DNA from: Rattus norvegicus
Taxonomy: Eukaryota; Chordata; Mammalia; Rodentia; Muridae
Reading direction: 5' to 3'
Length of the DNA: 64,000 bases
Assembly: GCF_036323735.1 (NCBI RefSeq)
Contig: NC_086031.1
Location: 43,324,225-43,388,224 of the forward strand
The notes beneath the pieces are model-generated. The model did no database searches and was not told the DNA's origin. It saw only the letters and a list, made by a program, of their open reading frames with translations. Shown here piece by piece: positions 54,960-64,000 of this stretch. How positions within the stretch are numbered: the stretch's first letter is position 1; every line of letters starts with the position of its first letter. The position numbers and the translations under genes were made by a program.

Positions 54960-55460
54960 CCTTGGATATATGCCCAAGAACAGTATGACCGAATCTTGTA
55001 GGTAAAATGCATGATGGATACTTACACAATAGAATATTATTCGACTGTCAAGGCAAATGAAGTTATGAAAATTTCAGGTAAAGAGATGGAGAAACTATCA
55101 TCTTGAGTCTAGTCATCTACACAAAAATAAATAAATAAGCAAGTACATATATACATACATACATGCATACATACATACAAATATTCTATATTTTCTCTTA
55201 CGTGTAGATGTTAGCTTTTAAGTTTTCAAAATGTGAATTTCAATCTAAATAACCACAGAGGTTAGGTGGCTAGTGGGGAACCAGTGGAGGTGAAGGGGTC
55301 GGGTCTTTCAAGGAAGGGGAAAGAGAGTACAGTGTAAGAAAGAGATAAATGGAGAAACTAGAGGAGGGGGGTTAAATGAGAAGAGAGATGGGAAGGCAGA
55401 GAGAACTAAAACTATAAGGCAGAGAAATAAAACTAAAACTATGCTATAGGGAAAGCACCT
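54960..55460 (+). mobile_element. Old LINE-1 3' end
   Basis: The end of ORF2 (gatggatacttacacaatag, ttctactgtcaaggc-like, aaagagatggagaaactatc) runs into a 3' UTR. Its features are tcttacgtgtagatgttagc, a purine-rich stretch, and repeated aactaaaactat-like text. A short (ATAC)n patch lies at 55143-55183. No open frame remains. Confidence 0.6.
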
Positions 55461-57242
55461 AATGTTGACCTCTATGTTCCACAGTTGTGCACATACACAC
55501 ACCTCAACAGGTACACATACTCAAAGAAACACACTCAAATAACAAGAGCAAGCTCCGAATGTTCCCCATGTAAAGGAATGATAGCTAGCTGAAGCACTGG
55601 GAAAAGGAATTATCCTGATTCGATCATTACACATTGTAGATGTGTTGACATATCACACTGTGGTCCTTAAATATTTATCGCTACTATGTTAATTAATTTT
55701 CTTTTAAAGATAGCAGTGAGAAGGGGTGAGAACAGAGAGAGTGAAAAAACTAAGCTGAGATGTTCTGAAGAGTGAAATTCCAGGCCTAAGGAAGAGGCAG
55801 AGCAGGTGATCCAAAATGCTTGCCATGTTTGAAGAACAGCCAGTCTCCAGTGTCTGGAGCTGGGTAAGAGAGGACGGACAGACATGAGGTTGGAGAGGGA
55901 TTAAGCACCAGCCCTTCTTAGATTTGGCAGTTGATCGATCCTTGAATTTCATCAAATCTAGACATTACTTGGGAATCTGGGTGAAAGGTGGGTGCTAGCT
56001 CTGGTCTGAGACCTGTGATTATCCATTTTTACTGACCTCCGTTGGTGGTGCTGCCCCTGTTGGCCCCACAGGTGAGCTGCATGTGGTGAGTAGTGAAGCT
56101 GAGGTGTTTGGTCAATTCTTTTCTCTGACGGAGGTAAAATATCTCCTAAGATGATTGCTCAATGGAAGTGATGCGGCTGAAGTGAAAAGAGTAAATTGTA
56201 TTGTATTCGTTGTGTAGCTAATCCTCCGAAGAGTCCAAGGAGAAAAGGAAGAGACCATCTAAATGCTTGCTCCTGGGTCTGAATGAATGGTATTTATATG
56301 AGTTGTGATGACAGCAATGGTATAAGCCAGTCATCACAGTTGCATGGTTAGTGCAACGACCAAGGTTCTAAGAGGAGCCAGGATTGGTTTGGCAATCCAG
56401 GCACATTCCATTTGGTGAACTATTCCTTTTGGGATTCATCAGCTCAGACAGGGCACTGCTTTTACAAGCCTGGCTTTCTGAAGGCCAGGAATACCATTGT
56501 ACTCCTCTAGGGACAGGGTTCCTGTGTTAGCTGAGTGGGCAAGAAGTAGATGGTTTCTATGCAGGAGACCCCTAGTCATTAACACATCCAGCAGGGGGGT
56601 GTGACAAGAGCTTTTCCATTGCAGATTTCACTTGTTCAGTCATGTGCTGTCTGAGTTCATGGCCCATGAAAGCTTTTCCTGGAAAGTGGTCTTGCTGCAG
56701 CAGGGCTCGCTGAACTTGGAATTTCTCAGAGAGTAGTCTTTCAAAGAAATTGCTTCTGCTACGGGAGACGGAAAACAGACCCGAGTCATTTGTTTCAGGC
56801 TTCTCACTCTGAGCAGAGAAAAAGTAAAATCTCTCTTTAAAATGTCTCTATACAGCTATAAAGTGGTCACTAAATATAAAAGGCAAGAGCTGTGGCTCAC
56901 TCCACCAGCTTTCTAGCTGTGTTTGGTAATTAATCTCCTACTTTCTGTAGCAAAAGTGGTCCGCACATACATCTTGTAGGAAACATGCAGTTGTAAAAAG
57001 TACTTCGAGTGTTCTAGAGATGCTAAAATGGGTGGTTTCCTCAAAAATACTTTACTCAAACTGGCTATTGGCTAGTCCTTGTATGGGGTTGACTTACTAA
57101 ATGCTCCTTTACCATTATGTGAATAATGGGGAATTATGGGAATGCAAGGGTTCTTTTCATGAGTATTTAGAAGGTATTCCTTAAGCACTGTTAACATTAA
57201 ATAAATTACAGTCACTTAAAATAAAAACAGTTGCTTATGTGC
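55461..57242. other. Unique non-coding sequence
   Basis: 1.8 kb, GC-richer than its surroundings at 56000-56800, without a recognisable repeat or exon. I found no splice-site or reading-frame pattern that would support a gene. Confidence 0.5.
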
Positions 57243-57427
57243 CATAGGCCACCCTTGAACTCACTATGTAGCTGCAGATGGCTTTGAGCTCCCAATTCTT
57301 CTGTCTTCAACTTCTCAACCCTGGGACTATAGATGAATACCACCTAGTTTATGAAAGTCTGGGGATTGAACCAATGGCTTCAGGCATGTTGCACAAGTTC
57401 TCTACCAACCAAATCACATCCCTCTTG
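57243..57427 (-). mobile_element. B4 SINE
   Basis: Reversed: aggccacccttgaactcact, aaccctgggactatagatga, then the ID-like head (ctggggattgaaccaatggc, caagttctctaccaaccaaa). Confidence 0.78.
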
Positions 57428-59361
57428 ACTTGCCCATGCCATCCTGAGTAAGGGTATTTTCCTTGTGGATAGACATTGACACAATGTCAATTTTGGGTGT
57501 GTGTGAGAGAGAAACAAGATGGTGACTGTTGAGCCCTTTGCACTGGTGTTGCTCCTGGTAGAGAGTTTAAGTTCTTTTTATGGGCATCTTGCTGAGCTAG
57601 TGCAGTGAACATGGGTTGATAGATCACACAGATAGACTGTACCAGACCACTCTGTTTACTGAGTTCTACATGCTATCTTAAAAGGAAGTTGTGTGAATTG
57701 AGATCACCTGCCGAAAAGGCCATGGAGGAGGATTTGTTCAAGTCAGAAGAGGCCTTGAGCATCCTTCTCCACTATGGCTCAATCTTGAAACTCACAGGTT
57801 TGGCCTGGATGCTGAGGTTCTCTTCCCTTAGATTAAATGTATTATTTTCTTTTGGTTCGGTCTTCGGATTTTATTTAATGAGCTCACTAAGCACTGGTGC
57901 TGTGCTCCTTACTTTATATGCAGCTACTCCAGGGTGTCTGATGAAAGTTACTTGAGGAAGGACGGGTTTCTCTTTGGTCAGATCTGGAGAGAGTTTGTCA
58001 TGGTGGGGAAGTCCTAGTGACAGGACCTTGAAGCAGCTGGCCAGGAAGCTAGAAAAAGATGAGTAGTGGCTGTCAGCTTACTCTCTCCCTTTCATTCAGT
58101 CCAGGAACCCAACTGTGGAATAGTGCTACCTTCCTATCTAGTTAACCTAAAGTAGAATTTCCCTCAGAGATATGCCTAGAGATCTTTCTAGATCATGTCA
58201 GGGTGACTATCACCATGAACCTTCACATTAGCTATGACCTCTCTGCCACCTTAGAATCCTAGGAATCAATAGTTAAATGACTCCCTGCAACACATGAGGA
58301 GTAGGGGTGAGGATGAATATTCTTCTCACTTGAGATCTCTGCCATCTGCTTTTTCTTGGGATGGCCTATATAAACTGAACTAGAGGTCATGGGGTTACAT
58401 CTTTAGGTTTGTGGAGTTAATTTATATCGTTAGAGTCATTTATTCATCATGAATATACATTTGCTGAGCTTTCTCTCAGCATGGTAGCTCATTACTCGTT
58501 TCACATACTCATGCTTCTTTGAAATGGTTTCAGATGGTATTCCGAGCTCTTGTTTGCATATGGAGGTCTTGTTGATACAGGGTCTTGTTTGCGTATGGGG
58601 ACCCTTTGTACATGCTTAATAGTGACTGCCCTCCATGGAAGAGTGAGGCTCTGTGCTCTTCAGGTTTCCATATTCCCCCTTCTTCATTCACCTTCCCTTC
58701 CTACAGTGTTTCTCCAAATTCTTAGGAGTTTGTGAATCACGTTGAAATGATTCATTCATACTAAACCGTAGCTTTGTTTTGATAAAATATCAGTAATTTG
58801 AAAGCTCATTTTAGTGTCCTTCTAAGTTGTCAGGGCACATTCGAGCATCCTCAGCTATTTCGTCTTAGAAAGGAGGATTTCTTTTCTCCCCAAGTGGCCA
58901 ACTCCATGCTAAATGAATCTTGCTTTGGTTTTGTTTTACTTGTTTGTTTTCATTGTTTTGGTTTTTCTTTTTGGCCTAGCAAGTCAATTATTAAAATAAT
59001 ATAAAAATTATGGCACTAAGTAGATCTGAAGACTGATGGCTAAGAATAACATTGTGTCTGTTTGTTTGGTTCTTTGTACGGATTAAAAAGGTTTTCAATG
59101 TGTAGCTTACATGATTCTAACGAGACCTTGATGAGTTAGGAGTGGTCTAACACTTGGAAGCAGAGCGGCTAGTGACAGTGGGGGTGATGAACACGGTGCT
59201 GTAACTGTGACGACTGCACTGACTGAGAATTCTGGACACATCAGCACCATGTTGAATTCATTGCATACCTTAATTTCCTTAATATCTCAACCAATTAAAA
59301 AAGTCAGGATCCGTATTGTTCACTTCATTGGTCAACAGACTAATGTTAAGAAACCTACAGG
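57428..59361. other. Unique non-coding sequence
   Basis: 1.9 kb with no recognised gene or repeat. The frame at 57689-57955 (+) ends in hydrophobic runs but resembles no known protein. The stretch 58900-58975 is T/G-rich. Confidence 0.5.
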
Positions 59362-59680
59362 GACTGGGGAGGAGACTCATTGGGTAGAGTGCTTGTTACA
59401 CAGACATAGGCATGTGAGTTCAGACCCTAGCACCAGTGTAAAAAGCCAAACATGAACTTGGTTTCCTATAACTCAGTCTCCTGGGCTTGCTTGGTGCAGC
59501 CTAAGAGAAAACCAGTGAGCTCGAGTTAGTGAGATACCTTGTGATATCAAGGGAATAAGGGAGTGAATAGTAGAATATGAACCCAAAGTCTTCCTCTTGT
59601 TTCTGTGCAAACATGCAATGTAAAACACACATACATGCATATGCATGCATGTATGCATATATACATATATATACATGCAT
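59362..59680 (+). mobile_element. RSINE1 SINE
   Basis: gggactggggaggagactca, gggtagagtgcttgttacac, gagttcagaccctagcacca, then gtgcagcctaagagaaaacc and a tail of TGCA/ACAT repeats. Confidence 0.8.
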
Positions 59681-59692
59681 ATTCATATGCAA

Positions 59693-59707
59693 TCCCTTCC
59701 CTCCCTT

Positions 59708-59764
<57 letters not shown>
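59693..59764. repeat. (TC)n microsatellite, 72-nt homopyrimidine
   Basis: Pure C/T with about 27 TC units at its end. It produces the Arg/Glu-repeat frame on the minus strand. Confidence 0.97.
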
Positions 59765-59767
<3 letters not shown>

Positions 59768-60040
59768 AGTTTGCCTCAGGTCACACAAAAATAGCCCACA
59801 GGTAATTTAGCCCTGGGTCTGTCTCACTTGGCCCTCACCACCATAAGTATTCTAACTTATACTACAAATAAATATAAATTATTTACAAATAAATATAAAT
59901 ATAAACTTGGATTCACATACAGATCTAATTAGTGCAAGACACCACTGTTTGCGGATCATTCTAAACTTTGATATAAAAGCATACTATTTTTAAAACTTCA
60001 CATAAGCTATCATTACTGAGAAAATATTACTGAGAATATC

Positions 60041-60095
<55 letters not shown>
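60041..60095. repeat. (AT)n-(AC)n compound microsatellite
   Basis: About 7 AT units pass into about 20 AC units. Confidence 0.97.
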
Positions 60096-60098
<3 letters not shown>

Positions 60099-60597
60099 TC
60101 TGAGATAAATGAGCAGTGAAAAGCTGGCTGGCATTTAGTCAGCCAATGCTTAAATGTTTTCAACTGTTATTAAGTCAGTTGACTTACAAGCTAAAACAAT
60201 AATGTGGTTGGATAAAAGTATTCCTATGTACCACAATTTTCTCCTTGCTAATTATTTTTCTACTCTTTAATTAATATCTTTGCTGAGCCACCCTCTACTT
60301 CCTTTTGACGGATGTGTAATGATTTTTCCCTAGCATGGCTACATTGGTTTGACACAAAAAATATTGACCTATATGTCAAATAATCTTTCTTTTTTATTAT
60401 TATTGTTAATTAAAGCCATTTAACCTACCCTCAGACCTGCTGTGGCTTACCAGACACTGCTGAGCCTTCAAACCCTTCAGATTAACCCCACAGTGAGAGT
60501 GCGGAGCCCACAGTAGCTGGAAACTTAATGGTGGATATTTTACATTTTCCAAGAGAAGAGAGAAATAGAACAGCTGCTTCTGAGATGACTTAGGCAT
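60096..60597. other. Unique non-coding sequence
   Basis: No feature recognised. Confidence 0.5.
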
Positions 60598-60648
<51 letters not shown>

Positions 60649-60699
60649 ACACTGACACTGACACACACACTCACACTCACACACATATACACACACATG
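60598..60699. repeat. (CA)n with (CACTGA)n variant
   Basis: CA run at 60601-60646, then three ACTGAC units, then CA/CTCA variants. Confidence 0.95.
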
Positions 60700-60708
60700 G
60701 GGGCGTAG

Positions 60709-60772
60709 AGGGAGAGGGAGACAGAGACAGAGAGACAGAGAGACAGAGAGACAGAGAGACAGAGAGAGAGAC
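60709..60772. repeat. (GACAGA)n purine-rich tract
   Basis: GAGACAGA repeats, about seven units, immediately after the CA tract. Confidence 0.93.
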
Positions 60773-61205
60773 TAACAACTTGGCTATGCTTACATTGATA
60801 TTAGTTTGGAGACAGCTGAAGGTTTTTAACTCCTGATTTCAAGTTTGAACCCATATGGCTTTGAATTATGACAAAGTCATAAATAATGCTTATAAATGCC
60901 ATGATTCAATCTCTGTGCTATTCTGCCATGTTTTCAGAGAGTTCCACAAATCAATATAAAAGTTGAGAGGTATGTTTCTATTGTTCCTGGAGACAGGTTT
61001 AAAAAAGGGCCATGCTCCTCTAAGTGAGGCCGCCCACTCTATTTAATGAAGATGATTAGGTTATTTCTCTATTTATGACTACATAAAATTTCTCTTTGAG
61101 TCCATTAATTGTATGTTGTTTCTACATATGGTACATATAGTCTCCATATATCTGGTGACATAAATGAATACTATTTGGCATTTAGCCAGCAGTATTAGAC
61201 ATTTT

Positions 61206-61210
<5 letters not shown>
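60773..61210. other. Unique non-coding sequence
   Basis: No feature recognised. Confidence 0.5.

Positions 61211-61242
<32 letters not shown>
61211..61242. repeat. (GT)16 microsatellite
   Basis: Pure GT run. Confidence 0.97.
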
Positions 61243-61247
<5 letters not shown>

Positions 61248-61469
61248 AGTTCATTTGTATGGATGTGCATGTAGATAAAAGCTGCCCACCTTTTGCATCA
61301 TCCTTGTGTATCATAAGTTTTATTTCCATATTTTTGTTTAATTAAGATGTTCTCCACATTTATACATCGGTTAGTATTAACTCAGTATCCCATGCATTTT
61401 AGAATTGAATTCTAACCTACCATTAGTGTTTCCTTTCACTTTGCTTACAAGTACAATGATTACCTTGTT

Positions 61470-61660
61470 TGCCAACAGACTGGTCAGGGAGCCCCTAGAA
61501 TCCTCCTGTTTCGGCCTCCTCAGCACTGGAATTCAAATGCACACCATCCTGCCACTATGCCCACCTCTTTTTTCCTCACACGGGCTTAGGGTATGAAATT
61601 TAGGTCCATATACTTGGGTGACCAACACTTTCCCAGTGGAGCCATCTCCCCAGGTATGTA
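61470..61660 (-). mobile_element. RSINE1-type SINE, diverged
   Basis: Reversed: aatcctcctgtttcggcctc, agcactggaattcaaatgca, then ggtatgaaatttaggtccat and gtggagccatctccccagg. Confidence 0.65.
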
Positions 61661-63944
61661 ACCTAGGTTTCCACAAAAGCCTGTTTCTGCTGTTGTTGCA
61701 TGTTTCATTTTATTTATTTTCTAAGTTAAACAATTTTACACATCCTTGAAAATTGTGATTTGATATAGTCGATCTTGATTCCAGTCATGCTCTACAACCC
61801 TTTCTGTCCTTTCTGTTCTTTTTCTTCATACTCCATGTGTCCAGTTCATGCTACTCACACACACACGATGTTGGAACATTCTTTGGAGCATAGACAACCT
61901 ACTAGAGGGGCAAGACGCCAAAGGAAAATAATTCTCCCTTCCCCAGAAGCCTTCAAGTGTCAGTAGGTCTTCAGCTGCCCAATGAGTCCCCCCGGCCCCC
62001 TGCTGCAAGGTTAACGAGCTTAGTGCTGTGCAGGTAACAACAGCTGTTGTTCAGTTCCTGAGTTATCAACTGTCCTATCCAGGAGACAGCCTTTGACAAC
62101 ATTCTCTGTATCCTCTGGTTCTCTTGTTCATTTTCTCCCCAGCTTTCACAGTGTTCCCATAACCATGAGGTGAAGAAGGGAGATAGACATGTCCCATCTC
62201 CAACTGAGTGCGCATGCTCAGTTATTCTCAGCACTTTGGCCAATAATGACTTGAGAGCAGTATTCAAGAGTAAATACCAATATTTTAAAAAGTAGTTTGA
62301 CTGTTTGAAAATGTAAGCATTTACCCCAAGGACAGTAGAAGGCCTTTGCCTAAGGCCTGTGACCTCATGAACTATTGATATCTGATCAGGTTTATGTTCC
62401 CTGGAATGAATTCCATCCTGTGCATCATGCTTTAATTCCAATTAAAGAACCACTGGTTACCTCTATAACAGTCATATCAATATTGCACCGATGGACATAT
62501 CTTCTTAGACAAATTGGTATTTTAGCCACCAGAAGTGAAGCTTTCTGGAAGGCTCCGGCTTGATTTCTTTATGCTACGCAACCAAATTATTTGATGCCTC
62601 TAACAATCATGTCTTACCATCTTGTTAAGGTGGGGAACCGAATGCGTTCAGGCCTCTGGGGTCCCCTAGAGCACTGACACAGAGAGAGGTGCCCCATGCC
62701 TGGTACTGAGATTTCTTTCTTCATAACTCACGTTCTTTGGGAGCTGCATCGTCTGCCCCTGTAGGGCTATCTCTACTCACACTTTTGATTTTTTTAAACT
62801 GTAAGTTTAGTTAGCCTGCTAAAGGGTTCAGTGTGGCTTTTTTATACATCCTTAGTTTTAGTTAATGAGTTAATCCGCCCTCTCTTGCTGCTCTCTCCCA
62901 TCTAAAAGCTTTGGCTTTCTGTGAATGTTAGGGAGCTCAGGGGTTGCTATTTTGCATTGAAGAAATTCAGCAGCTTTGCACAGCGACTTGCTCTCTTAGT
63001 TTGGCCATGGATATAGAAGGACTGGCGAACTCAGGTTTCCAGATTTAGTATGCCACAGTTTCCAGGATCTCCTCTCAGGAGCCCAGGTCAGGATCTTTTC
63101 ATGTGCTTTCCGTTGATCTTTGCACATGGTTGCAATTTCCTTAATTATCGCATAAGCCTTACATGAAGTGGGTAAGATGCTTTGTTCCTGGATAGAGATG
63201 TCTAAGTTCCTGCTAACTGTGGAGAAGTGGAAAGGTTAAAACTCTATTATTAATGTCCGTACTCACTTTGATTAGTCTCTGCATTTATATGAATATATGT
63301 GTGATTAAATGATACCGATGAGGTTTTTCCTAAAACTCTTAAAAAAAAAGATTTTGACTAGGCTCTTGCTTTCATTGGCTTAGTAAATAAATGTTTTATG
63401 TATAACAAAAATATCCTCTTGGGCAAATATTCATTTATATGCCTTATTTTCTGTCAGCTAATGTGAAAGCAGTGAAATGACTAACCTTGGTGGTCTAAAG
63501 CAGTTTTGTCAGACTGGCTGAAAGATTAGGCATAACCCAGTAATGTTTCAAGTTCAGTCTCTGTTTTGGATTAAGTAAGACATTGCCCCTCCTGACAGAG
63601 CATATAAGTCAAGCCCACAGCACCACATCCATGATGCTGCCATTTCCCAGGTACTTCTTATTGAAATCAATAGCAATGGCATTGCCTTAGGTAATTTATT
63701 ATATGATTATTTTCTTCAATGCCTTTGATTTTAAGTGACACTAGAAAATTAATTACTATATTAAACCCAAGCTTTTATGGCTAATATACACTGAAATATT
63801 TAAAGGAAAGTTTTAAAAACATGTGGTAAAACTCCCTAACTTAGGTAAATTAATGACCCATGTTTGCAAAACAGTATTTCAAGTGATTAAAAACAAATAA
63901 GATTATGAATTTACTTGTGAGGCCCAGGGTACAGAAGAATTACC
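61661..63944. other. Unique non-coding sequence
   Basis: 2.3 kb without a recognised repeat family or gene. The minus-strand frame at 61971-62441 (156 codons) is the longest one in unique DNA. It has no domain, signal or membrane pattern that I recognise, and it overlaps plus-strand frames. Confidence 0.5.
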
Positions 63945-64000
63945 GGGGTTGGTGAGATAGTGCAAGGGTGATGAACTTTGGGGCATCCCCACATGAAAGT
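63945..64000 (+). mobile_element. Possible B2/B3-type SINE, cut by the window end
   Basis: ggggttggtgagatagtgca is close to the start of a B2/B3 head (ggggctggtgagatggctca). The rest is beyond the window. Confidence 0.45.

Noticed and set aside
56000..56800. GC-richer unique stretch as a possible exon cluster or processed pseudogene
   Set aside because: No long frame, no A-tail, no duplication and no recognisable protein similarity.
61971..62441. 156-codon minus-strand frame
   Set aside because: The longest frame in unique DNA, but its composition looks random, no domain is recognisable, and there is no promoter or splice context. A protein search or ribosome data could change this.

Overview
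This window reads as non-coding nuclear DNA from a murid rodent, almost certainly rat (Rattus). Two observations point to rat. Three compact ID (BC1-type) SINEs sit near 21.7, 38.9 and 45.1 kb, each with the tRNA-Ala-like head typical of the rat expansion. Two young LINE-1 copies (6.8 and 18.7 kb) have a 3' UTR that I recognise as the rat-type L1 tail. B1, B3, B4 and RSINE1 SINEs, several generations of rodent LINE-1, rodent LTRs and a rodent hAT transposon (URR1) supply most of the remaining recognisable sequence. I found no intact protein-coding gene, no convincing exon series, no functional tRNA, rRNA or snRNA gene, and no CpG island. The long open frames are chance frames in unique DNA, translations of CA/TG, GA or TATC microsatellites, or fragments of L1 ORF2. 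The window is best described as a gene desert or a large intron.

Layout. 0-9 kb: unique DNA with an old L1 3' end (0.9 kb), divergent B3 SINEs with CA tails (3.3-5.8 kb), RSINE1 and B1 (6.3-6.6 kb), a young L1 3' end (6.8 kb), and an LTR-like block with a tandem 76-bp unit (7.5-8.2 kb). 9-17 kb: an L1 3' end (9.2 kb), an LTR carrying a purine tract (12.1 kb), RSINE1 with a GA tail (12.7 kb), a 191-nt homopyrimidine run (14.3 kb), and B1 and B4 SINEs. 17-25 kb is the most structured part. It holds a solo LTR with a perfect 5-bp target duplication (17.2 kb), an older L1 with an inverted 5' part split by a young L1 with a perfect 16-bp duplication (18.5-20.3 kb), and a 2.6-kb LTR-internal-LTR element without genes, itself hit by an ID SINE (20.7-23.3 kb). 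25-35 kb: SINEs, a SINE with an internal GTGC expansion (26.9 kb), a CTCCT array (27.8 kb), an old L1 3' UTR (28.5-29.5 kb), and AT-rich unique DNA with a possible regulatory element (31.4-32.2 kb). 35-46 kb: two more ancient L1s with switched strand, a MaLR LTR with a nested ID, and old L1 pieces including a 1.6-kb minus-strand copy. 46-64 kb: mostly unique DNA, with a possible conserved element at 48.0-48.6 kb, a TATC/GATA array (50.0-50.2 kb), the URR1 transposon with an exact 8-bp duplication (50.7 kb), further SINEs, and many dinucleotide tracts.

There are no co-operating genes. What can be reconstructed is a history: ancient LTR and L1 insertions first, then B-type SINEs and rodent LTRs, and finally the young L1 and ID insertions nested inside older repeats. 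Family names were assigned from memory of consensus sequences, without a database search, so boundaries of old elements are approximate.
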